Positions 32,573 through 43,575 of a stretch of DNA of 64,000 nucleotides are shown here, piece by piece (the stretch's first letter is position 1; every line of letters begins with the position of its first letter). Source of the DNA: Hymenopus coronatus. Lineage: Eukaryota; Arthropoda; Insecta; Mantodea; Hymenopodidae. The position numbers were made by a program, and so were the translations under genes. The notes below the pieces were generated by a model. It was not told where the DNA came from. It did no database searches and saw only the letters and a program-made list of their open reading frames with translations. The stretch lies in contig CM060884.1 in assembly GCA_030762935.1 (NCBI GenBank), forward strand, positions 73,349,196-73,413,195, written 5' to 3'.

Positions 32573-35512
32573 TGGCCTAGTGGCTCCATATTTGTGCGAG
32601 GCCCGGGACTTATCAGCCCGTCTTACTGGCCTAGTGGCGCCATATTTGTGTGAGGCCCGGGACTTATCAGCCCGTCTTACTGGCCTAGTGGCGCCATATT
32701 TGTGCGAGGCCCGGGACTTGTCAGCCCGTCCAACTGGCCTAGTGGCGCCATCTTTGTGTGAGGCCCGGGACTTGTCAGCCCGTCCAACTGGCCTAGTGGC
32801 GCCATATTTGTGTGAGGCCCGGGACTTATCATCCCGTCTTACTGGCCTAGTGGCGCCATATTTGTGTGAGGCCCGGGACTTATCAGCCCGTCTTACTGGC
32901 CTAGTGGCGCCATATTTGTGTGAGGCCCGAGACTTATCAGCCCGTCTTACTGGCCTAGTGGCGCCATATTTGTGTGAGGCCCGGGACTTATCAGCCCGTC
33001 TTACTGGCCTAGTGGCGCCATATTTGTGTGAGGCCCGAGACTTATCAGCCCGTCTTACTGGCCTAGTGGCGCCATATTTGTGTGAGGCCCGGGACTTGTC
33101 AGCCCGTCCAACTGGCCTAGTGGTGCCATATTTGTGTGAGGCTCGGGACTTATCAGCCCGTCTTACTGGCCTAGTGGCGCCATATTTGTGTGAGGCCCGG
33201 GACTTATCATCCCGTCTTACTGGCCTAGTGGCGCCATATGTGTGTGAGGCCCGGGACTTGTCAGCCCGTCCAACTGGCCTAGTGGCGCCATATTTGTGTG
33301 AGGCCCGAGACTTATCAGCCCGTCTTACTGGCCTAGTGGCGCCATATTTGTGTGAGGCCCGGGACTTGTCAGCCCGTCCAACTGGCCTAGTGGCGCCATA
33401 TTTGTGTGAGGCCCGGGACTTATCATCCCGTCTTACTGGCCTAGTGGCGCCATATGTGTGTGAGGCCCGGGACTTGTCAGCCCGTCCAACTGGCCTAGTG
33501 GCGCCATATTTGTGTGAGGCCCGGGACTTATCAGCCCGTCTTACTGGCCTAGTGGCGCCATATTTGCGTGAGGCCCGGGACTTATCAGCCCGTCTTACTG
33601 GCCTAGTGGCGCCATATTTGTGTGAGGCCCGGAACTTGTCAGCCCGTCCAACTGGCCTAGTGGCGCCATATTTGTGTGAGGCCCGAGACTTATCAGCCCG
33701 TCCAACTGGCCTAGTGGCGCCATATTTGTGTGAGGCCCGGGACTTGTCAGCCCGTCCAAGTGGCCTAGTGGCGCCATATTTGTGTGAGGCCCGGGACTTA
33801 TCAGCCCGTCCAACTGGCCTAGTGGTGCCATATTTGTGTGAGGCTCGGGACTTATCAGCCCGTCTTACTGGCCTAGTGGCGCCATATTTGTGTGAGGCCC
33901 GGGACTTGTCAGCCCGTCCAACTGGCCTAGTGGCGCCATATTTGTGTGAGGCCCGGGACTTATCAGCCCGTCTTACTGGCCTAGTGGCGCCATATTTGTG
34001 TGAGGCCCGGGACTTGTCAGCCCGTCCAACTGGCCTAGTGGTGCCATATTTGTGTGAGGCCCGGGACTTGTCAGCCCGTCCAACTGGCCTAGTGGCGCCA
34101 TATTTGTGTGAGGCCCGGGACTTGTCAGCCCGTCCAACTGGCCTAGTGGCGCCATATTTGCGTGAGGCCCGGGACTTATCAGCCCGTCTTACTGGCCTAG
34201 TGGCGCCATATTTGTGTGAGGCCCGGAACTTGTCAGCCCGTCCAACTGGCCTAGTGGCGCCATATTTGTGTGAGGCCCGAGACTTATCAGCCCGTCCAAC
34301 TGGCCTAGTGGCGCCATATTTGTGTGAGGCCCGGGACTTGTCAGCCCGTCCAACTGGCCTAGTGGCGCCATATTTGTGTGAGGCCCGGGACTTGTCAGCC
34401 CGTCCAACTGGCCTAGTGGCGCCATATTTGTGTGAGGCCCGGGACTTATCAGTCCGTCTTACTGGCCTAGTGTGGCCATATTTGTGTGAGGCCCGGGACT
34501 TGTCAGCCCGTCCAAGTGGCCTAGTGGCGCCATATTTGTGTGAGGCCCGGGACTTATCAGCCCGTCCAACTGGCCTAGTGGCGCCATATTTGTGTGAGGC
34601 CCGGGACTTATCAGCCCGTCCAACTGGCCTAGTGGCGCCATATTTGTGTGAGGCCCAAGACTTATCAGCCCGTCCAACTGGCCTAGTGGCGCCATATGTG
34701 TGTGAGGCCCGGGACTTGTCAGCCCGTCCAACTGGCCTAGTGGCGCCATATTTGTGTGAGGCCCGGGACTTATCAGCCCGTCTTACTGGCCTAGTGGCGC
34801 CATATTTGTGTGAGGCCCGGGACTTATCAGCCCGTCTTACAGGCCTAGTGGCGCCATATTTGTGTGAGGCCGGGACTTGTCAGCCCGTCCAACTGGCCTA
34901 GTGGCGCCATATTTGTGTGAGGCCTGGGACTTGTCAGCCCGTCCAACTGGCCTAGTGGTGCCATATTTGTGTGAGGCCTGGGACTTGTCAGCCCGTCCAA
35001 CTGGCCTAGTGGCGCCATATTTGTGTGAGGCCCGGGACTTGTCAGCCCGTCCAACTGGCCTAGTGGCGCCATATTTGTGTGAGGCCTGGGACTTGTCAGC
35101 CCGTCCAACTGGCCTAGTGGTGCCATATTTGTGTGAGGCCCGGGACTTGTCAGCCCGTCCAAGTGGCCTAGTGGCGCCATATTTGTGTGAGGCCCGGGAC
35201 TTATCAGCCCGTCCAACTGGCCTAGTGGTGCCATATTTGTGTGAGGCTCGGGACTTATCAGCCCGTCTTACTGGCCTAGTGGCGCCATATTTGTGTGAGG
35301 CCCGGGACTTGTCAGCCCGTCCAACTGGCCTAGTGGCGCCATATTTGTGTGAGGCCCGGGACTTATCAGCCCGTCTTACTGGCCTAGTGGCGCCATATTT
35401 GCGTGAGGCCCGGGACTTATCAGCCCGTCTTACTGGCCTAGTGGCGCCATATTTGTGTGAGGCTCGGAACTTATCAGCCCGTCCAACTGGCCTAGTGGCG
35501 CCATATTTGTGT
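32573..35512 (+). repeat. 54-bp tandem array derived from a mariner TIR, about 54 copies
   Basis: Each unit contains AGGCCCGGGACTTATCAGCC, which is the inner part of the element's own TIR, plus 34 bp of subterminal sequence (CTGGCCTAGTGGCGCCATAT and neighbours). The last unit runs straight into the full TIR at 35513. Two main variants differ at CGTCTTACT or CGTCCAACT and at ACTTAT or ACTTGT. Since 54 is a multiple of 3 and the unit has no stop, a 773-codon forward frame (32580-34901; repeat LVAPYLCEARDLSARLTG) and long reverse frames exist. A 1-bp deletion at about 34870 ends the forward frame, and a second 281-codon frame covers the rest. I do not regard them as genes. Confidence 0.95.
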
Positions 35513-35626
35513 GAGGCCCGGGACTTATCAGCCGACCCTCGTAGACTCTTTGCAAACATGCGCAAATCAAGCCAGTACTGCAGTGGGACCAACTTGCATA
35601 TTTCTGTATGGAATACTAGGAGCAAA

Positions 35627-36445
35627 AATCGAATGTGTTTCATCAATATGACTTTCTCTAGCTGTTCCATAAACTATTCTTATAAAATATGTTCTACTAT
35701 CTACGTCACGCTAATCCACTAACACAGGTTGTCGTATTGAATTCTTCTTTGGAAGTAGAATAAATATAGGGGAATAAATTAGGCCAAAGCAATAGTCAAA
35801 ACTTTTAAAAGCTATATGAAACAATTGAGGTTAGGTTTGCTTTGCATAGTCCAATTTAAGAAAATTTAAGTACCTTAAAATTGCAATCATAACAAGGTAT
35901 ATGTTGAAAACTGTCAATTCTAGAGAAAAACGTATATGACATGAATCATGTATATTAACATGACTTAATTTTTTTTGTAATACGTTCTTGTCTTTTTCTT
36001 ACGGTTTAACCGTTAAGCAAAACTCATCCAGAATAAAGCGGTCTTGCAACGCTATTCTCAGAAAATTCAAAATATACATTTTATTAGTGATGCTCTAATA
36101 TACGCCATATTAATCAAAACTGTTAGAGCTATTTTTGAGACAAAATTTGCATGTAAATGGTAGTTCGTGGTGAGGAAGGGGATTTTCTTGAAAAGCTTCT
36201 GTCACATGGTTGGAAAATACTAAACATAAATAGAAATTTGGTATTTAACGGCATTTTAGGTTTTGATCTATATTGTCCATACACACACACTTCCACACAC
36301 ACTGACCTTTTTTGCAAAAAATGCTTATTTCGGACTCAGTGATCTCAAAACATGTTTCCGGTGAAATCTCGACATCGAATTTTGGGTGGAATATAATACT
36401 TTCTATATTATATACATTATATATACGTGCTAGAGAAAGTAAAAA
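35627..36445 (+). mobile_element. RF-A element, old diverged copy
   Basis: From about AATCGAATGTGTTTCATC to GCTAGAGAAAGTAAAAA. Its hairpin is altered (TATATTATATACATTATATA). Confidence 0.75.
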
Positions 36446-36539
36446 TACTACTATTGCTGATACTAAAATAATATTAGTAATAGGTAATACTAGTAATAAC
36501 ATAACCTTCCGTCATTTTTATAGTATTTAAATCACGTTT

Positions 36540-36722
36540 GTACTACTTGTGGCGCCGCAGGCGATGACGCTGGTGATACATGGAATGAAGATGGAGCACC
36601 GGTGGAATATGATGGTGGGGGAAACCGGAGTAAACGCGCCGCTTTGTCCACCACAAATCTCACATACGGTTGCTTGTGACTGAACCCGGGCCATCTAACC
36701 ACTCGGCCACGGGGCGGCCCAC
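36540..36722 (-). repeat. SINE family C with class II tRNA-like head, reverse copy
   Basis: The reverse strand begins GGGCCGCCCCGTGGCCGAGT, GGTTAGATGGCCC, then the CGGGTTCAGTC B box, followed by a body shared with 50209-50462 (GGACAAAGCGGCGC, CACCGGTGCTCCATCTTCAT). The head resembles tRNA-Leu or tRNA-Ser (GGCCGAGTGG). It ends with GGCGCCACAAGTAGTAC. Confidence 0.75.
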
Positions 36723-36999
36723 TTCCGTCATGAACTAGAAATCTGGATAACTTTTAGCAATTGCGAGATATAAGCTCAAGAAGAGTACGGAGAATGAGAA
36801 TTGTATTTACTTTCTTTTGTGTGAATGACCTTGTGTTTAAGGCCATTAAATTTCCGCGTCTCACCCTAAAGTTAGGCAACTTCTCTGTCCTGGTAACACT
36901 GCGGTACATCACATTACTCAGGCGCTGTTAATATTTGTTAAGTTCTCAAAATTGTCAATTTGACACAAACTGCCTATTCTAAATAGATATAGTACGATT
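36723..36999. other. Unassigned DNA
   Basis: No recognised feature. Confidence 0.3.
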
Positions 37000-37315
37000 T
37001 TGTCTTTATCATGGTTTACTATGCATGCAAAAATGATTCAGAATAAAGAGGATTTCAAAGGTTCTACTGATAAATTCAGCATAAGCAATTTATTTGTCAA
37101 CAAATATTTTAATGTATGATACCTTAATTAAACTGTTAAGAGCTGTCTTGAGAGAAAAAAAATCATCAAAAAATTCCCACGATAATTTGTAGGGGAGGAT
37201 GTTCCTTAAAATCCTCGTATTCCGTTCTCGGTGACGAATTCAGATTTAAGTTTAAGTTAAATGTTTACCTATGTGTCGCATTTTCGTTTGCTCGCACGCA
37301 CACACAGAGTAAGAG
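37000..37315 (+). repeat. RF-A internal fragment, strongly diverged
   Basis: TTTATCATGGTTTACTATGC, AAAGAGGATTTCAAAGG and the GTAGGGGAGGATGTTCCTT block follow the family order up to the CACACA tract. The end is missing. Confidence 0.5.
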
Positions 37316-37650
37316 AAATCAGACAATTTATACGATATGTTTGTGGAGTTAATCAAATCAAAATATTCCTTGTTATTTATTTAAATTTCATAATACATAT
37401 ACATGCTTCAAGTGGGACGTAGTTATTAGATTTTCCTGATCTTGGTCTAGCAAAGACAGACAGTTCAATACCATCGTAAGAGACAGTCAGATCTTAAAAG
37501 GTTAACTTAAGGTGATTTCTCATTCCTCTTAAATCTAAAAATATGGTTTCTGCTAATGTTTTTCTCAGTTTGCACGAGTTGGATAGAAAATGAACTTTTG
37601 TAAGAATATTTGGTTGCAGAATATCCAGAGAAAGTAATGTGAATGTACAG
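37316..37650 (-). repeat. RF-A start-side fragment, diverged
   Basis: A reverse piece with TTCCTTGTTATTTATT, TTTTTCTCAGTTTGCACGAG and AGAGAAAGTAATGTGAATG. Confidence 0.55.
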
Positions 37651-37659
37651 GAGCTTCTT

Positions 37660-38105
37660 ACTTCCTCTAGCAGCTATGTACAATGTACATATTGGGTAGA
37701 GAAGGTATTGTATTTCTCTCAGATATTCAATAGAGATTTTACGGAAAATGCTTTGAGGTTCCCTGATTCCAAAAAAAATGTGTGTGCTAGTGTGTGTCTG
37801 CGTGAACAGCATAAGTGCATGGTATTTAAATTTAGTATCTTCCAAGAATGCGACCCGAACATTTCAAGAAAATCCCACTTTCCCAACTACGACTTATATG
37901 GAACATTGTTCCAAACTTTTGGTTTCCTCAAAAATGGTTGAATCTATTGTTAATGAAATACGAAATTTTAATATATTTTATAACAAAAACATATATATTG
38001 GATCTTTTTGGAAATAGCCTTGTTGTTTTTATCATCTCTAACAGATAGACCAAGACTTGCTACACAGAAATGTGGATATTTTAAAACGCCCAACTCAGGC
38101 CGTTG

Positions 38106-38161
<56 letters not shown>

Positions 38162-38275
38162 GGAGAAAATTAATATCATATTATTGTGGGGTTAATCATA
38201 TTCACAATATTCCTTGATATTGGTCTCAATTTTAAAGTACTTAAACTTTTCTCAAAAGGGGACTCATATTTCATT
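37660..38275 (-). repeat. RF-A copy, truncated, with GA expansion
   Basis: It starts at the hairpin end (TTACTTCCTCTAGCAGC) and stops where the next reverse copy begins at 38279. A GA dinucleotide tract (38109-38158) replaces a block near GTTAAAACACACAA. Confidence 0.7.
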
Positions 38276-38278
38276 TTA

Positions 38279-39040
38279 TTACTTTCTCTACTCTATGTAC
38301 ATAGTGTATAGAGAAGGTATTGCAATGCACCCAAAAATTCAATACCGATACTTCACCGGAAATACATGTTTTGAGTCCCCCAGAATCCCAAATAGGCATT
38401 TTTCGAAAAATATCCGTGTGTCTGTGAGCACGATAACTCAAAAACAAAAAGTTGGTAAAATACCCAACTTGGTATTTAGGTTTGGTATTTCCCAAAAATG
38501 CGACACGAAGATATTCATGAAAATCCCCCCACCTCAAACTATCCTTTACATGGAAAATTTTTCGAAAATTTTGATTAAAATATCGTAGCCTCTGAAGACA
38601 ACTTTATTCAGGATGAGTTTTACGGAATTTTGCATAACTGCTTAACCGTAAGAGATGGACAAAAAATTACCACACAAAAAACGTAGAGTACGTTAAAACA
38701 CACAATTTATGTGACATACATTTTTTTCGTGCAGTTGATCGTGTATGAGGTATTCCTTGTTCTTGGTTTTGCTTTAAAAAGCTTACACTTTCCTCATACA
38801 GGAATTTCTCAAATCGTGTCCATACAAACAAAGTAACTTCAGTCTCATAGCAACCAGCTTTTGATTGTCACTTTAACCTATGGAACTCCCTTATTTCGCT
38901 TCTGCTTACAAGTAAGCAAGTAATAGGACTATTTCTGCTAATTTTTTCTCGATTAGCATGAAGTATTTAGAAGCATAAGCTTTTTATCAATAATTTGTCG
39001 CAGAGATGTAGAGAAAGTCATGTGAATGGAACACACCAGA
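38279..39040 (-). mobile_element. RF-A element, middle deletion
   Basis: TTACTTTCTCTACTCTATGT to GTGAATGGAACACACCAGAT. Near 38582 AAAATATCGTAGCC joins sequences that are about 60 bp apart in other copies. Confidence 0.8.
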
Positions 39041-39149
39041 TTTTTGTACTCCTAATCTTCAAAGAGAACTTAATTTCATTTGTGCACACGTCGACAATCG
39101 GTTAAAAATTAGACTTTTAGCCCGCTATTTTACTTTTCGCCAAAGATTT

Positions 39150-39245
39150 ATCTCGATTAGTATAATATAGATAAAACAATCTTTTGTAAGAAAAGTTGTT
39201 TCCAAAAGAGGTATTGAAAGTCATGTGAATGTTACATGAGGGATT
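39150..39245 (-). repeat. RF-A start-end fragment
   Basis: TCTCGATTAGTATAATATAG to AAAGTCATGTGAATGTTACA matches the last 90 bases of a reverse copy. Confidence 0.55.
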
Positions 39246-39429
39246 TTTGAAACTTAAGTCCATTCAGAGTGTAGGCAGTAAAGTGTATCACTTTAAGCCT
39301 GAAAGGCGCTTTTAGACTTTGAAGGGGACGGATAAAGCTTTGGAACACAAGAAAAGAATGCTAAAAGTAGCAATACAAGAATTCCGCTGCATGGGAGATT
39401 GCAGGAGGGTGATATTTTAAGGGGAAAAG

Positions 39430-39475
<46 letters not shown>

Positions 39476-39932
39476 AAAAAAGAGAAAATGCTCCCCTTGA
39501 AGTCAGTCAGATATAACGAGGCAGAGAAGGATATCTCTCGAAGATTAGAGGTTAAGACCGACATGGTATGAATCAAAGGACCCTCCAGACGTGGGAGATG
39601 GTGCAGCTGTAGTTCTGCTTTTGTCGTCGGCCGATCCCCCCTTCCCTCCCGCCTCCGTCTCTCTGTAAATGAGATTAGATTTCACTCAATTTATTGAATT
39701 TAAGGTTGACTCGGAATTCTCCCGATACGGTCCAATAATGGACTATGGTATTGTGATGCAGGAATCTTATTGCTTCAACACAAAGGCGCCTTTGTGAAGG
39801 ACAGCTTGTTTTAAACTACTTTCGACACCCGGATAATATAGAATATTCTGCTTTATACCCACACATATCTGGTAGGTAGAGAAGTAGTGCATTCCAGACC
39901 TGCTGTTTCACCTAAACCACATGCTGTATATA
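39246..39932. other. Unassigned DNA with a GA microsatellite
   Basis: A GA tract of about 20 units lies at 39431-39472. The rest shows no gene or known repeat. Confidence 0.4.
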
Positions 39933-40791
39933 TTCTGATGTGTTCCGTTCACATGACTCTCTCTAAATCTCTGCAACAAATTATTGTTAAAAAGCTTATG
40001 CTTCTATTTAATTCATGCTAATTGAGAAAAAATAGCAGAAATAGTCTTATTACTTGCTTCCTTGCAAGTAGAAGCTAAATAAGGGAGTACCTTAGGTTAA
40101 AGTGATAGTCAAAAGCTGGTTGCCATGTAACTGAAGTTCCTTTGTTTGTATGGACAGGAGTTGACAAATTCCTCTATAAGTAAAGTATTTTAAGTTTTTT
40201 GAAGCTGAAACCAATAATAAAGGAATATCTCAATATGGTCAACTCCATGGAAAAATGTATATGGCATAAATTGTGTGCTTTATCGTGATCTACATTTTTG
40301 TGAAGTAAGCTTTTGTCTATATCCTACGGTTTACCAATTATGCAAAATTCATTGAAAATCATTCAGAATAAAGAGGTCTTTAGATTCTATTCTCAGAAAA
40401 TTCAAGATATATATTTTATTTGCAATGTAAATATATTAAATATAAGATATTTTAATCAAAATCATTAGAACCATTTTTAGAAGTTCAACATTTTCGAAGT
40501 TCTATCCATGTAAGGGGTAGTTTGGAGTGGACGGATTTTCCTGATAACCTTCGTGTCGCACCCTTGGAAGATACCAAACTTAAATACCAAGTTTGTTATT
40601 AAACGGTCTTGTTGTTTTTTAACTATGCTGTCCACAGTCACAGACACACACACACGGACCTTTTTCAAAAATGCTTTTTCGGATTTAGGGGATCCAAAAC
40701 ATATATTTCCGGTGACATCTTGGTATCTAATTTTTGGGTGGAGTACAATACTTTCTCTATACACTATTTACATAGTACGTGTAGAGAAAGT
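39933..40791 (+). mobile_element. RF-A element, full length
   Basis: ATTCTGATGTGTTCCGTTCA to GTGTAGAGAAAGTGATAG. The terminal A run is short. Confidence 0.85.
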
Positions 40792-41680
40792 GATAGTGTA
40801 CAACTTCTCTAAAGGAACAGACGAGGTTACGGTGCCAAAGGATGAATCTGGATATCAGTACCAACATAAGCAGCTGCATTATATTTTGGACTACGTTTAT
40901 GCATGTCAGTATTTTAAAATCGACAGGTTTTAAGTATCAGAAAGATATACGCAGAAGAGAAAGTAGGCTTTCTTTATGGTAGTAATGCCATTCCTCTTCT
41001 TTTTGTATGTAGTAGGAACACAGAAGAGCGGGTATAGAATCAATAAACGGGAGCGGCGTTGGAATGGGGTAGCATTACTATGGAGGGAAAACCAAACAAG
41101 TAACTTGAACTTCTCCGATATCCGCTGGAAGAAGGTCTTCTCGTCCAGTCGCAGACGGTTGCTCAGAGTCGCAGGGATATTGGATATTGCGGCCTGCTTT
41201 CCTTTATCAAGCAATAACATTCGCATTGCCAGGCGAGAATTGCTGTGTTCCAAATCGAGTTAAGGTTACTGCCAGGAATTTGTCTTGGTCTCGACAAGCC
41301 TCGGCTCAAATGGATATTGCCTCTTTCTCGGGTACAAACCTGCTTTTGATCATGTAACCGTCAGTGGCGCGGTGCGATGTCATGTCTGGGAACTGACACA
41401 TTCATCGTTATAAACACCACAGTCTAGACAAGTCTTTCCATAATATGTTAAAGACTTTCGTATAACTGGCAAATGTCAAAAAGACAGACAAAACATATTG
41501 TGTGTTCACATTCACATGCTTTGTGTTCCATTTGCAGGAGCACATACAACATGCTCACCATATACATAAAAAGAGAAATTGTATATAATACTATACGCTT
41601 ATAGAAAGCAATGTGAAATAGTTGTGAATATTTAAGGGTAGAAATATGTATACATTATTGATTGTGGCAAGAGATAAAAA
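40792..41680. other. Unassigned block, open on both strands at 40930-41263
   Basis: A 95-codon forward and a 107-codon reverse frame overlap here. The reverse reading (containing SNSRLAMRMLLLDKGKQAAI and EKTFFQRISEKFKLL) is compositionally protein-like but starts after a stop and matches no family I can name. It could be a decayed exon or transposon part. Confidence 0.3.
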
Positions 41681-42539
41681 ATCTAAAGTTTCCATTCACA
41701 TGACTTTCTCCACATTTCTGTAATAAATTATTGTTATAAAACTTATACTTCTATTTACTTCATGTTAATCGAGAAAAATTAGCAGATATAGTCTTATTAT
41801 TTGCTTCCTTGTAAGTAGAAGCGAAATAAGGTGGCACCATAGGTTAAAGAGATAGTCAAAAGTTGGTTGCTATGTGATTGAAGTTCCTTTGTTTGTATGG
41901 ACTGCAGTTAACAAATTCCTGTATGAGAAAGTATAAGTCTTTCAAAGCTGAAAACAAAAACAAGGAGTATGTCAAAAAGGATCAACTCCACGAAAAAAAA
42001 CATTCTACAACATAAATTGTGTGTTTTAACGTGCTCTACATTTTTGTTGTGGTAAGTTTTGTCCATTTCTTACGGTTTAGCACTTATGCCAAATTCCGTA
42101 AAATTCACACAGAATAAAGTAATCTTCAGAGCTATTCCCAGAAAATTCAAAATATAGATTTTATTTGTCAGGTAAATATCTTTAATATACGATATTTTAA
42201 TCAAAATCATTAGAGGCATTTTTTAGGAAGTCGAAATTTTCGAGAAAAAAATCCATGTAAAGGGTAGTTTGGGGTGGATTTATTTTTCTCAAAATCTTCG
42301 TGTCGCATCCCTGCAAGATACCAAACTTAAATACCAAGTTTGGTATTCTACTGACTTTTCATTTTTGAGTTATCGTGTTCACGGACACATACACGGACCA
42401 TTTTGATAAAATGCTTTTTTTGGATACAGGGGACCCTAAAACATATATTTCCGCTGAAATATCGGTATCGACTTTTTGGATGGAGTGCAATACCTTCTCT
42501 ATACACTATGTGTATAGTAAGTGTGGAGAAAGTATAAAA
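41681..42539 (+). mobile_element. RF-A element, full length
   Basis: ATCTAAAGTTTCCATTCACA to GTGGAGAAAGTATAAAA. The CA tract is shortened to GACACATACACGGACC. Confidence 0.85.
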
Positions 42540-42927
42540 GCTAAATAACTGAAAATAACAGCAGACAAAAGTATGTAAAAGAATAATTTATGATCTAGTA
42601 GTTGGAGAAAAAACATTTGAAGGGGTAAATTAATCCCCAACAGTTCCAGAAATTACAGCCATTTTGTCAGGCCATGGGAAAGCTAAATCCTATTTACATC
42701 GATATCATATAATAAAACGACCCAACAGACAGTTGACTAATATACGACTGTATAAACATAGAACATCAGAGAGCAATATTAATCAAAGAAATTATTCAGA
42801 ACGTAAATACTTAGCCTGTCAGCAATCAACAACTAATATTTCGGCATTTACCAAGTTTTTATAAATATATTAAATCCATGGATATCTAAACCAAATAGAT
42901 GTATACATAAATTGTAAAATTAATATG
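42540..42927. other. Unassigned DNA left of the pogo element
   Basis: A 66-codon frame at 42664-42864 is unrecognised. Nothing else is seen. Confidence 0.3.
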
Positions 42928-43134
42928 TAGAGTAAGGTCGGGTAATGTCGGATAGGCTGGTAATGTCGCATACCTAGGTTTCGGCTTGATGGGTGCTGGC
43001 ATCTTACGACAAGCACTCGAAACATGTTCACTGAGCTGAAGGAAGTATTTAACTATGGTCGCCATATTGAGTTGTGGTGTTTTGTGGAAGCTACATTGAG
43101 AAAACTGAATTCACAGAAAACAGAATTTTTAAAG

Positions 43135-43575
43135 GTAAGTTAACATGCTTTAATTACAACGGTGTTATAATAACAAAGTAATTTCGTTATGTTATATTCG
43201 AAAGTGCGTATTTTGCACTACCTTTTAATATATGTGAAATACAAGATGTATTGAAATGTGAATGACCAAATGGAAAATGGAAGAATGCCATGAATGCGGG
43301 TAATGTCGGATACCTGTCAGTTGGTATCCGACATTACCTACCACTGTGGAAGCACCTTTTTAATACTTGTAAATAACAGTGAACAACGAAATAGTCAACT
43401 TCTAAATGCCAGTAATACAACTAATTAGAGCATAATTCATCATTTACCTGTACGAATTTTATAAAATTTGTTTATTTACATTTAAATAGAAAAATAATAC
43501 TTAAATGTTTATTAGAATTTGTTTATTGAACATTTAACCCATTTAAGCTATATTAGACTGCTTTTGTCTTTATAG
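43135..43575 (+). other. Probable intron in the pogo transposase 5' UTR
   Basis: AAAG/GTAAGT at 43131-43140 is a strong donor. CTTTTGTCTTTATAG at 43561-43575 is a pyrimidine-rich acceptor followed at once by ATG (43576). Splicing would remove an internal palindrome made of two inverted TIR-like motifs (43299-43338). No transcript evidence is available. Confidence 0.6.

Larger units (their letters stand above)
32170..35541 (-). mobile_element. Mariner with perfect 29-bp TIRs and an internal 54-bp satellite
   Basis: The TIRs at 32170-32198 and 35513-35541 are perfect inverse complements over 29 bp (outer part CGAGGGTCGGCTGATAAGTC) and are flanked by TA on both sides (32168-32169, 35542-35543). 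The left 400 bp encodes the C-terminal part of a mariner transposase on the reverse strand. The rest, where the N-terminal half and 5' UTR should be, is a tandem array. This is a non-autonomous element whose interior has become a satellite. Its TIRs differ from those of the 9.8/20/55.7-kb family beyond CGAGGGTCG. Confidence 0.9.

Noticed and set aside
32573..35512. CRISPR-like regular repeats
   Set aside because: Units are contiguous with no unique spacers, they derive from a mariner TIR, and the surrounding DNA is eukaryotic.
38109..38158. GA tract as a regulatory GAGA element
   Set aside because: It is a plain microsatellite inside an RF-A copy with no promoter nearby.
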